Assembly (NCBI GenBank): GCA_031278575.1
Contig: JAITKD010000134.1
Location: 1 to 7,404 of the forward strand
Direction of reading: 5' to 3'
Length of the DNA stretch: 7,404 bases
Origin: Spirochaetaceae bacterium
GTDB lineage: Bacteria; Spirochaetota; Spirochaetia; Treponematales; Breznakiellaceae
Shown here: piece after piece, positions 1-4,768 of the stretch
Layout: every line of letters begins with the position of its first letter
How positions within the stretch are numbered: the first letter of the stretch is position 1
The notes under the pieces: generated by a model
Databases searched by the model: none
Seen by the model: only the letters and a program-made list of their open reading frames with translations
What the model was told of the DNA's origin: nothing
Translations under genes and position numbers: made by a program

Positions 1-420
1 GATACCGAAACCCTGAACTTCAACACCGCCATCAGCGCCATGATGGTCTACTCCAACGAGCTTGCCAAACTGGAGGAGGTTCCCCGTTCCCTCTGGGAGC
101 CCCTGGTCCTGATGGTCAGCGCCTACGCCCCCCACCTGGGGGAGGAACTCTGGGAAAAGCTGGGCCACACCGAATCGGTCTCCGCTTCCCCCTGGCCCGT
201 CTGGGACGAGGCCCTCACCCGGGAGGAGGAGTTGACCGTCGTGGTCCAGGTCAACGGCAAGATCCGGGACAAGTTTGTGGCTGCGGCGGGGACGCCCCGG
301 GAGGAGCTGGAAAAAACCGCCCGGGCCCTGCCGGGGATCCGCAAGTGGACCGAAGGGCGGCAGGTGGTGAAGGTGATCGCCGTGCCGGATAAACTGGTCA
401 ACATTGTGGTACAACCTTGA
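1..420 (+). CDS. leuS: Leucyl-tRNA synthetase, C-terminal fragment
   Basis: This is the last 139 residues of leucyl-tRNA synthetase, which charges tRNA-Leu with leucine in the cytoplasm. The frame is open from base 1, so the N-terminal catalytic and editing domains lie outside the window. The fragment starts in the class I anticodon-binding helical domain with FNTAISAMM (residues 7-15). It continues with APHLGEELWEKLG (43-55), a typical LeuRS helix. It ends in the small C-terminal domain with VQVNGKIRDK (about 82-91), a strong LeuRS signature of the strand that contacts the tRNA, and closes with TGA at 418-420. The ATG at 40 is internal and not a start. The gene is convergent with tyrA, whose stop lies 45 bases away, and I see no clear terminator in that gap. 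Identity is secure; only the missing 5' part limits the call. Confidence 0.96.
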   Translation, partial: DTETLNFNTAISAMMVYSNELAKLEEVPRSLWEPLVLMVSAYAPHLGEELWEKLGHTESVSASPWPVWDEALTREEELTVVVQVNGKIRDKFVAAAGTPREELEKTARALPGIRKWTEGRQVVKVIAVPDKLVNIVVQP

Positions 421-465
421 GGCTTACCCGCCGATACGATCCCGTAGGGCTAAAGGTCCGGCTGT

Positions 466-1335
466 TTAACCCATAGCCGCCCGCCGGTCCCGTATGGTTT
501 CAAGGACTTCCTGTAACTCCTCTTTTTCTTCCCCGGTGATAAGTCTTTTGATTTTTTCCAGGCTCCCCTCAAACTGTTCAATACGGCGCAGTAATTCCGT
601 TCGGTTCTCCCGGAACAGTTCGGTCCACAGGGGAACGTTGAGCATGGCTATCCGGGTAAGGTCCTCAAAACTCCCCCCGCCAAAGCGGGTGATCTCCCGG
701 TCATCTTCGCAAGCGATGAGGGCCGCGGCGATAACATGGCAGAGCTGGCTGGTAAAGGCGATCTTCCGGTCATGTTCTTCCGGGGTGGTACAGGTGATCC
801 GGGAAAAACCCATCCGGTATATCAGGGCTTTAAGGTATGCCAAATTTTCGTCCTTGTTCCGTTTCAGGGGGGTCAGGATGTAGTTTTTCCCGTGAAAATC
901 ACATTTTTCCGCGTTCCCGTAGCCCCCCTTTTCGCTTCCCGCCATGGGGTGTCCCGGTATAAAGTCCAGATCATCCCGGAGGGCGGTTTCCATGACCGCG
1001 GCGATGCTTCCTTTGATACCGGCAATATCGGTGATCAGGGTCCCGGGACGAAAGGCCCCCATCCACGTTTTCATAAATTCCAGCAGGGCTGCGGGGTTAA
1101 GGCAGAGAAAGATCAGGTCGCAGCGTCCCAACATGGATTCCGGGGAGGCGTACCCCTCGTCGATCACCCCGCCGGCCCGGGCGGCCGCCCGGGTATCCCC
1201 GTCGAGGTCGCAGCCCAGGATCCGTCCCGCGGCCCCCCGGGGGATAATCCCCTCATTTCTGACGGACCGGGCTATGGCGCCGCCCATAAGCCCCAGCCCG
1301 ACGATCCCCAGGGTGCTGTTTTCAATGGGTTTCAT
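466..1335 (-). CDS. tyrA: Prephenate dehydrogenase (TyrA)
   Basis: This 289-residue protein is a prephenate dehydrogenase, which oxidatively decarboxylates prephenate to 4-hydroxyphenylpyruvate, the committed step of tyrosine synthesis. The N-terminal Rossmann fold shows GLGLMG at residues 13-18. An acidic end of strand two (CDLD, 42-45) suggests NAD+ rather than NADP+. The family motif HPMAGSEKGG lies at 129-138, and SQLCHVIAAAL at 196-206 belongs to the helical dimerisation domain; His129 and His200 are likely substrate-binding or catalytic positions. GGGSFEDLTRIA (219-230) is also typical. There is no fused chorismate mutase or ACT domain, so this is a monofunctional enzyme of normal length. 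The ATG at 1335 lies 3 bases after the aroF stop, with GGAG about 10 bases upstream inside the aroF end, so the two genes are translated from one message and probably coupled. An arogenate-using variant cannot be excluded from sequence alone. Confidence 0.95.
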   Translation of the reverse strand: MKPIENSTLGIVGLGLMGGAIARSVRNEGIIPRGAAGRILGCDLDGDTRAAARAGGVIDEGYASPESMLGRCDLIFLCLNPAALLEFMKTWMGAFRPGTLITDIAGIKGSIAAVMETALRDDLDFIPGHPMAGSEKGGYGNAEKCDFHGKNYILTPLKRNKDENLAYLKALIYRMGFSRITCTTPEEHDRKIAFTSQLCHVIAAALIACEDDREITRFGGGSFEDLTRIAMLNVPLWTELFRENRTELLRRIEQFEGSLEKIKRLITGEEKEELQEVLETIRDRRAAMG

Positions 1336-1338
1336 AGG

Positions 1339-2364
1339 CTAGATACTCCGGCCTTCAAGGGCGGCGTATTTTTTTAAGGAATCCATGAGCAGGGTGAATG
1401 TTTCCGGGGTGATGGACTGTTCCCCGTCGCAGAGGGCGTTTTCCGGATCGTTGTGGACTTCCAGGATGACGCCGTCGGCCCCCGCGGCCAGGGCGGCCTT
1501 GGCCATGGAGGGTACCATCCAGGCAAGACCCGTGGCGTGGCTGGGGTCCACGATTACCGGGAGGTGGCTCTGTTTTTTCAGGGCCGGGACCGCCGAAAGG
1601 TCCAGGGTGTTTCGGGTGAAGTTGTCGAAGGTCCTGATCCCCCGTTCGCAGAGGATGATCCGGTCGTTCCCCCCGGCCATGACGTACTCCGCCGCCATGA
1701 GGAGTTCCGTTAAGGTACCGGCGTAGCCCCGCTTGAGGAGTATGGGCTTATGGCTTCTCCCCAGTTCTTTAAGGAGCGTAAAATTCTGCATATTCCGGGC
1801 CCCCACCTGGATGATATCTACATCCTCAAAGACCTCAAGCTGATGGTTTCCCATGACTTCGGTTACAATGGGCAGGCCCGTTTCTTTTTTTGCCGCCAAA
1901 AGCAGGTCAAGCCCCTCGCAGCCCAGGCCCTGAAAACTATAGGGGCTGGTCCGGGGTTTAAAGGCGCCGCCCCGGAGAAATCCCGCCCCGGCTTTTTTTA
2001 CCGCCCCGGCAATCCCGAGAATTTGTTCCCGGTTTTCCACGGAACAGGGCCCGGCGATGATACCCAGGGAAACACCCCCAATACTCCGGATAACCCCGTC
2101 CGGGCCGGGTACGTCAATCCGGGTATCCTCGGGATGAAAAAGCCGGTTCACCCGCTTATAGGGTTCCTGTACCCGGACCACCTTTTCCACTAAATGGTGG
2201 GCCCCCAGGGCTTCGGCGTTGATCCCCTGGGTATCCCCCACGAGGCCCAATACGATCCGGGACGCCCCCGGGGAGTAATGGACCTTTACCCCCTGCTGTT
2301 CAAGAAAAACCGTAAATTTCAGCACTTCCTTTTTTTTCGTCCCGGGTTTTAAAACGATAATCAT
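1339..2364 (-). CDS. aroF: 3-deoxy-7-phosphoheptulonate synthase, type I beta, with regulatory domain
   Basis: This 341-residue enzyme condenses phosphoenolpyruvate and erythrose 4-phosphate to DAHP, the first step of the shikimate pathway. It has the Thermotoga-type architecture. A ferredoxin-like N-terminal domain (about 1-75, starting MIIVLKPG) mediates tyrosine or phenylalanine feedback in characterised relatives. The TIM barrel follows. Visible active-site elements are GPCSVE (105-110), KPRTS (136-140), LKRG (220-223), DPSHATG (283-289), LEVH (311-314) and CDGEQ (322-326). Cys107, His286, Glu312 and Asp323 fit the four metal ligands of the family. I chose the ATG at 2364 because AGGAGG sits 5-6 bases upstream and the family starts here; a longer frame to 2409 begins inside the poly-U of the attenuator. 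The gene is first in an operon with tyrA and lies behind a Tyr-codon leader. Confidence 0.95.
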   Translation of the reverse strand: MIIVLKPGTKKKEVLKFTVFLEQQGVKVHYSPGASRIVLGLVGDTQGINAEALGAHHLVEKVVRVQEPYKRVNRLFHPEDTRIDVPGPDGVIRSIGGVSLGIIAGPCSVENREQILGIAGAVKKAGAGFLRGGAFKPRTSPYSFQGLGCEGLDLLLAAKKETGLPIVTEVMGNHQLEVFEDVDIIQVGARNMQNFTLLKELGRSHKPILLKRGYAGTLTELLMAAEYVMAGGNDRIILCERGIRTFDNFTRNTLDLSAVPALKKQSHLPVIVDPSHATGLAWMVPSMAKAALAAGADGVILEVHNDPENALCDGEQSITPETFTLLMDSLKKYAALEGRSI

Positions 2365-2399
2365 GATACCCTCCTGGTTTTTTCCGGGGTTTAAAACCC
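2344..2399 (-). promoter_or_regulatory. Inverted repeat enclosing the aroF ribosome binding site
   Basis: On the transcript, GGGTTTTAAA (2399-2390) can pair perfectly over 10 bp with TTTAAAACCC inside aroF codons 4-8 (2353-2344). The Shine-Dalgarno AGGAGG (2375-2370) and start codon lie in the loop. The upstream arm can alternatively fold on itself: CGGGGTTT (2401-2394) with AAACCCCG (2392-2385) around one central base, leaving the ribosome site open. The complementarity is read directly from the sequence. A role in translational control is inference, and the AT-rich core makes the long pairing only moderately stable. Confidence 0.35.
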
Positions 2400-2409
2400 C
2401 GTCGGACAT

Positions 2410-2450
2410 AAAAAAAGGGAGACCCCGGGCAATTACCCCGGAGTCTCCCT
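2410..2450 (-). terminator. Intrinsic terminator acting as attenuator of aroF-tyrA
   Basis: On the minus strand AGGGAGACTCCGGG (2450-2437) pairs with CCCGGGGTCTCCCT (2429-2416) around a short AT-rich loop. This gives about 14 bp with a single T-G type mismatch, followed at once by seven T (2416-2410). It is a textbook rho-independent terminator lying after a promoter and leader ORF and 45 bases before the aroF start. It cannot terminate an upstream gene usefully, because the gene upstream has its own promoter between. It is therefore best read as an attenuator. Confidence 0.93.
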
Positions 2451-2511
2451 GAATTATCAGGTTTTCACCTGTTTTTAGGTTTTTAACCTAAAAACCTTCG
2501 GCTCCGCGGGG
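2436..2511 (-). promoter_or_regulatory. Antiterminator pairing of the aroF-tyrA leader
   Basis: Just after the Tyr codons the leader RNA contains CCCCGCGGAG (2511-2502). It can pair with CUCCGGGG (2443-2436), the inner 5' arm of the terminator, giving CCCC:GGGG and GGAG:CUCC with a two-base GC bulge. The two pairings are mutually exclusive. Between them lie two small perfect hairpins: GTTTTTAGG/CCTAAAAAC (2495-2471), which carries the leader stop codon, and CAGGT/ACCTG with a GAAA loop (2471-2458). An early leader segment, TTCCGCGG (2604-2597), can also pair with 2509-2502 and so compete with the antiterminator. The pairings are visible; their use in switching is inferred from the trp/his/phe attenuation model. 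Confidence 0.65.
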
Positions 2512-2618
2512 CATAAAGACCGGTAATAATAATAGTAATAATAAGGGGAAAGAGAAGAACCGGTCCTGATTCCGGTGATATGAACTGTCTCGTAGGCCGC
2601 GGAATTAAACATCCTCAT
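2475..2618 (-). CDS. Tyrosine-rich leader peptide of the aroF-tyrA operon
   Basis: This is a 47-codon ORF immediately downstream of a consensus promoter. Codons 26-32 (2543-2523) are seven consecutive tyrosine codons, five TAT and two TAC, in the context SP-YYYYYYY-RSL. It ends with TAA at 2475-2477, about 25 bases before the attenuator stem. Of the three frames across the repetitive stretch, only the Tyr frame has a start codon on the predicted transcript; the Leu-rich and Ile-rich frames have none. The first ATG (2618) is only about 7 bases after the predicted transcription start and has just a weak purine stretch upstream. The ATG at 2612 is an alternative, giving 45 codons. The frame stays open to an ATG at 2729, but that lies upstream of the promoter. 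The likely role is to sense charged tRNA-Tyr through ribosome stalling; the peptide itself probably has no function. Confidence 0.88.
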   Translation of the reverse strand: MRMFNSAAYETVHITGIRTGSSLSPYYYYYYYRSLCPAEPKVFRLKT

Positions 2619-2631
2619 TTCTTTTATGAAG

Positions 2632-2660
2632 AGTATAACCAGGGGGGGCATATCTGTCAA
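2632..2660 (-). promoter_or_regulatory. Sigma-70 promoter of the leader-aroF-tyrA operon
   Basis: On the minus strand TTGACA (2660-2655) is followed by a 17-base spacer and TATACT (2637-2632). This is a perfect -35 box and a five-of-six -10 box. The predicted transcription start is an A near 2625. The leader RNA would then be about 215 bases up to the terminator run, and the leader ATG would lie almost at the 5' end. Confidence 0.88.
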
Positions 2661-2661
2661 C

Positions 2662-2680
2662 GTAACCTCGACGGGGTTAC
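2662..2680 (-). promoter_or_regulatory. Dyad just upstream of the aroF operon -35 box
   Basis: GTAACC (2662-2667) and GGTTAC (2675-2680) form a perfect inverted repeat around seven bases. It ends one base before the -35 element. An adjoining repeat, CCGGTT (2680-2685) and AACCGG (2694-2699), overlaps its far end. The position would suit a transcription factor operator. The sites could equally be the end of the upstream transcript folding. I know of no matching regulator. Confidence 0.3.
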
Positions 2681-2698
2681 CGGTTCCGCCTGAAACCG

Positions 2699-2722
2699 GA
2701 CAAAAAACAGATGTTTTTACCC
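2699..2722 (-). terminator. Possible weak terminator after the 316-residue gene
   Basis: About 33 bases after the stop of the upstream gene, the minus strand reads AAAAAC, loop ATCT, GTTTTTT, then GTCC. The stem is short and AT-rich, so it would be a weak terminator at best. It is the only candidate in the gap before the aroF operon promoter. Confidence 0.25.
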
Positions 2723-2754
2723 GGGCCATACGAAATTAAATCATCAAATAGGGA

Positions 2755-3705
2755 TCATTCCAGGGCGATACGGTAGTGTAGATAGGCTTCCTCCAGGGTT
2801 CTTTTTGGCCCCGGGGCTGAAACCCGTTTACGAAAGGCCGCCGCGTCCCTTCGGTCGACATAAAAATCATAAATAGCCCGGGGCTCGGCGTTAATTACCT
2901 CGGTATAGGAGGGATTACTCCCCAAAAAGGAACGAACCCCGTCATAACTGACCGCGTTTATGCCAAACCGTTTGAGGCGGGATCGGACTTCGGTAATTTC
3001 TTCGTAGGAAAGGCCAAAAAGAAATTCCTCCAGGGCCCACCGGGTTTCATCATTGGTAGTCTGGGATATCAGAAAGTCCCGCCAGTCCGTTTCCAGATCC
3101 AGGGATATCCGGATCAGTTCGCTGGCCCCGTCCATGGTTCCAAAGCTGGGGGGAGCCGCATCCCGGGCGGCCCAAAGCGCTTCCAGGGCCGGCAAATGAT
3201 GTGTCAAACGGGGATCGGTCCCACTGTCCCATAGGGCAATAAGGTCATTGGCCAGGCGAAATTTAATATCCCCGGAAAAAGCGGGATCAGCCAAAAATGA
3301 TAAATAAACTTCCTCAGCCATGATGGTACAAATAGTGGAGAATATAATCTTTCGTACCGGGACATAAAACTGATCCATCCCCGGTACCAAAATGGAAAGC
3401 AGGGAAAAGGAATGGGCTTTAGCAATCAAAAAACTCCTGGTCGCTATGATCTTTGTCGGGATATGGAGCAGCCGGGCCGACGGCATAAAATCGCAGAGGG
3501 ATCCTATCAGCTTTTCCTCGTCACGGAATTCTCCCCGCAGGGTATGGGCTTCCCGTACCGAAGGAAAGGAAGAAACCGCCTCCCCGAGGGCTTCAAGGCA
3601 GGAAAACCGCTGACGAACCAACGCCGCGTCTTCGGGAAATTGGGAATCCAGGTAAGCCTCTATCTCCCTAACCAAGTCTTTTTCAGTATCTTTTAACGCA
3701 AACAT
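2755..3705 (-). CDS. Hypothetical protein, 316 residues, unrecognised
   Basis: I do not recognise this family. The frame is long, on the same strand as the aroF operon, and its composition is ordinary, so it is very likely a real gene. The predicted protein is acidic at the N-terminus (KDTEKDLVREIEAYLDSQF) and mostly helical. It has no signal peptide and no clear metal or nucleotide motif. A more hydrophobic stretch runs from about 79 to 137 (IIATRSFLIAKAH, LLSILVPGMDQFYV, IIFSTICTIMAEE), perhaps a buried helical core rather than a membrane span. The C-terminus is charged and ends YLHYRIALE. The ATG at 3705 is the only start in reach; the nearest purine stretch (AAGGAAAA) is about 13 bases away, so initiation looks weak. 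A 7-codon ORF in another frame begins between this stretch and the ATG. It stops about 95 bases before the next promoter. Probably cytoplasmic; function unknown. Confidence 0.8.
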   Translation of the reverse strand: MFALKDTEKDLVREIEAYLDSQFPEDAALVRQRFSCLEALGEAVSSFPSVREAHTLRGEFRDEEKLIGSLCDFMPSARLLHIPTKIIATRSFLIAKAHSFSLLSILVPGMDQFYVPVRKIIFSTICTIMAEEVYLSFLADPAFSGDIKFRLANDLIALWDSGTDPRLTHHLPALEALWAARDAAPPSFGTMDGASELIRISLDLETDWRDFLISQTTNDETRWALEEFLFGLSYEEITEVRSRLKRFGINAVSYDGVRSFLGSNPSYTEVINAEPRAIYDFYVDRRDAAAFRKRVSAPGPKRTLEEAYLHYRIALE

Positions 3706-3741
3706 GACAGAGGCATTTTCCTTTTTGCTTGATATTGGACC

Positions 3742-3769
3742 TGGGAAAGAACCTCATGGTTCTTTCCCA
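3742..3769. repeat. Perfect 12-bp stem-loop upstream of the 316-residue gene
   Basis: TGGGAAAGAACC (3742-3753) and GGTTCTTTCCCA (3758-3769) form a perfect stem with a TCAT loop. On the plus strand a T-rich tract (GGTTTTTTATC) follows eight bases later, so it might terminate plus-strand transcription, although no plus-strand gene precedes it. On the minus strand it would sit in the 5' untranslated leader of the 316-residue gene, about 37 bases before its ATG, where it could affect message stability or translation. Confidence 0.5.
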
Positions 3770-3789
3770 AATCGGTTTTTTATCGGAAT

Positions 3790-3816
3790 TTGTTCAAAAC
3801 TGAAGTTTTTGAACAA
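3790..3816. repeat. Palindromic repeat, copy 1
   Basis: TTGTTCAAAA (3790-3799) and TTTTGAACAA (3807-3816) form a perfect 10-bp stem around CTGAAGT. The reverse complement closely matches the second copy at 3912-3936, sharing TTGT-CAAAA and CTTCAGTTTTG. Two copies in opposite orientation suggest a REP-like or miniature mobile palindrome. Confidence 0.55.
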
Positions 3817-3911
3817 CTCTATTAAAAAAGCTATATCTATAACCCTATCCCGCTGATATCGATAAATCCAGTAATAAGGAACATAAATTGTATTTTCCAT
3901 TCCCCGAAAAC

Positions 3912-3936
3912 TTGTCCAAAACTTCAGTTTTGGGCA
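3912..3936. repeat. Palindromic repeat, copy 2
   Basis: TGTCCAAAAC (3913-3922) and GTTTTGGGCA (3927-3936) pair over 10 bp with one T-G pair around a TTCA loop. It is the inverted relative of the copy at 3790-3816. Differences between the copies fall partly at paired positions, so both stems are kept, which argues against chance. Confidence 0.55.
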
Positions 3937-3987
3937 GGCAATCTTGAATTTAGAAGGGAAAAGCGGGCCGGCTCACGGTTAAGTTTA

Positions 3988-4021
3988 CCGCCGGTTCTAC
4001 AACCTTTCCCGGAACCGGCGG
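3988..4021 (+). terminator. GC-rich hairpin, possible weak terminator
   Basis: CCGCCGGTTC (3988-3997) and GAACCGGCGG (4012-4021) form a perfect 10-bp stem with a 14-base loop, followed on the plus strand by GTTTTGG. The T tract is short and there is no plus-strand gene before it, so terminator function is doubtful. It may insulate the tmRNA promoter region from upstream transcription. Confidence 0.3.
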
Positions 4022-4059
4022 GTTTTGGAAAAGGCGCCTATTGATCATCATCAATAAGT

Positions 4060-4089
4060 ATAATATACTATATTTTTGGGGTCTTTCAA
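4060..4089 (-). promoter_or_regulatory. Candidate minus-strand promoter for the 316-residue gene
   Basis: On the minus strand TTGAAA (4089-4084), an 18-base spacer and TATTAT (4065-4060) match the sigma-70 consensus at five of six bases in each box. It points towards the 316-residue gene but lies about 350 bases before its start, which implies a long leader containing the hairpins noted here. A nearer promoter may exist that I could not identify. Confidence 0.35.
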
Positions 4090-4104
4090 AATAGATCAGG
4101 ACTC

Positions 4105-4133
4105 TGTGGAATTTTGTTCCAAAGTCTTATAAT
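4105..4133 (+). promoter_or_regulatory. Candidate promoter of tmRNA
   Basis: TATAAT (4128-4133) is a perfect -10 box, placed so that transcription would start near 4140, about 47 bases before the mature tmRNA 5' end. The -35 position (TGTGGA, 4105-4110, 17-base spacer) is a poor match. A second AT-rich box, TATAAA (4179-4184), lies so close to the mature end that it would start inside the acceptor stem. The first box therefore fits better with a precursor trimmed by RNase P. Confidence 0.4.
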
Positions 4134-4139
4134 GTGGGT

Positions 4140-4170
4140 CGATGTCAAAATACGGATGGTTTTGACATCG
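4140..4170 (+). repeat. Perfect 11-bp dyad just before tmRNA
   Basis: CGATGTCAAAA (4140-4150) and TTTTGACATCG (4160-4170) form a perfect stem with a nine-base loop, ending 16 bases before the mature tmRNA. If transcription starts near 4140 this hairpin would be the 5' end of the precursor RNA. As DNA it could be an operator between promoter and gene. Either reading is inference; the repeat itself is certain. Confidence 0.5.
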
Positions 4171-4186
4171 CCTCTTTGTATAAATC

Positions 4187-4533
4187 GGGGGTGCACCGGT
4201 TTCGACTGGTACGGTTCGGGGTGCAGATTGCAGGTGGAGTGCCGAACTCCTAACATTCGGCAACAATTTAACTGCCAACTACGACAGTTACGCTCTCGCT
4301 GCATAAACAGCGGAACGCGGAAACCGGTCCCGCCGCCTTGAGGGGCCGAATTTCCGTCGCAATCAAGGCTGGTCAACCTCCGCTTTCGGACGGGGCGCGA
4401 CGAGACATTTCCGGAATACGGATGGGCCGCAGGCCGCATTGCTAAACCCATCCCGACAATATAAAACGCGGCTAAACCTGTAGAGATCGGTATTTCGCGT
4501 ATTAGGACGCGGGTTCGACTCCCGCCACCTCCA
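4187..4533 (+). ncRNA. ssrA: Transfer-messenger RNA (tmRNA), one-piece
   Basis: This is tmRNA, which with SmpB rescues ribosomes stalled on broken messages and adds a degradation tag. The 5' end GGGGGTGCACCGGTTTCGACTGG-type start pairs with the 3' CACCTCC (4526-4532) to close a seven-bp acceptor stem with one G-U. The T arm is GCGGG-TTCGACT-CCCGC (4509-4525). The tag frame starts at GCC 4274 and encodes ANYDSYALAA, ending TAA at 4304-4306. The stop codon sits in the loop of CGCTG/CAGCG (4297-4312), the expected helix 5. After the discriminator A (4533) there is no CCA, so CCA must be added by nucleotidyltransferase. At about 347 bases the length is normal. It is not a split tmRNA. Confidence 0.97.
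4274..4306 (+). other. tmRNA proteolysis-tag reading frame
   Basis: Ten codons from GCC (4274-4276) give A-N-Y-D-S-Y-A-L-A-A followed by TAA. The C-terminal YALAA is the usual degron recognised by ClpXP-type proteases. The exact resume codon is inferred from the Ala-Asn start found in most bacterial tags. Confidence 0.92.
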
Positions 4534-4596
4534 AAAACCGCGGTATCCCGCGATGAAACACCTCGGAATAAGCCCGAAGCAAATGGGGCCTGTTCG

Positions 4597-4620
4597 AAAA
4601 AAGGGCGGTAAACCGCCCTT
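4597..4620 (-). terminator. Intrinsic terminator on the minus strand behind tmRNA
   Basis: AAGGGCGG (4601-4608) and CCGCCCTT (4613-4620) form a perfect 8-bp stem with a four-base loop. On the minus strand it is followed by six T (4602-4597 reading leftwards), the classical form. On the plus strand the stem is followed by AAAAG, so as a tmRNA terminator it lacks a U tract beyond the TT in its stem. It may still mark the tmRNA 3' region, but by sequence it mainly stops transcription coming from the right. Confidence 0.65.
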
Positions 4621-4715
4621 AAAAGACGTATTAAGGGAAAAACAGTATTATTTTGTATAAAAATAGAAAGACTAGTATTATATTATGATTACTTAATAAA
4701 TTCAAGAAAAATTGC

Positions 4716-4744
4716 TTGTGAATTATCATAAAGCGGGCTATAAA
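4716..4744 (+). promoter_or_regulatory. Candidate promoter of the LysM protein and sigma factor genes
   Basis: TTGTGA (4716-4721), a 17-base spacer and TATAAA (4739-4744) give four of six and five of six consensus matches. Transcription would start near 4751, six bases before AAGGA. It lies in an AT-rich stretch (4621-4770) that clearly contrasts with the flanking genes. Other AT-rich boxes nearby (for example around 4655) make the choice uncertain. Confidence 0.45.
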
Positions 4745-4768
4745 TCTCATTATAGTAAGGAATTGAAA

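Larger units (their letters stand above)
3706..4186. other. Gene-free intergenic region rich in hairpins
   Basis: No convincing ORF lies between the divergently transcribed 316-residue gene and tmRNA. The stretch holds a 12-bp hairpin (3742-3769), two related palindromic repeats (3790-3816 and 3913-3936), a 10-bp GC-rich hairpin (3988-4021), a short AT palindrome AGTATA-A-TATACT (4057-4069) and an 11-bp dyad before tmRNA (4140-4170). It must contain the promoters of both flanking genes. The rest is AT-rich with no feature I can support. Confidence 0.6.

Noticed and set aside
736..1377. Long plus-strand frame opposite tyrA
   Set aside because: It is the antisense shadow of tyrA, whose motifs are clear on the minus strand.
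2365..2409. N-terminal extension of AroF from ATG 2409
   Set aside because: It begins within the poly-U of the terminator, lacks a ribosome site, and the family starts at MIIVLKPG behind AGGAGG.
2520..2545. Leucine- or isoleucine-codon leader reading of the same repeat
   Set aside because: The other two frames have no ATG, GTG or TTG start between the preceding stop and the repeat, and the downstream genes make tyrosine.
2410..2630. Tyr T-box riboswitch upstream of aroF
   Set aside because: No T-box consensus (AGGGUGGNACCGCG) or specifier-loop layout is visible; the translated Tyr run explains the region better.
2619..2729. Longer form of the Tyr-rich ORF starting at ATG 2729
   Set aside because: This part lies upstream of or within the promoter and would not be on the predicted transcript.
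3790..3936. CRISPR array
   Set aside because: Only two copies in opposite orientation and no regular spacing; these are dispersed palindromes, not direct repeats with spacers.
4162..4184. TTGACA with TATAAA as tmRNA promoter
   Set aside because: The spacer is only 11 bases and the TTGACA is part of the 11-bp dyad.
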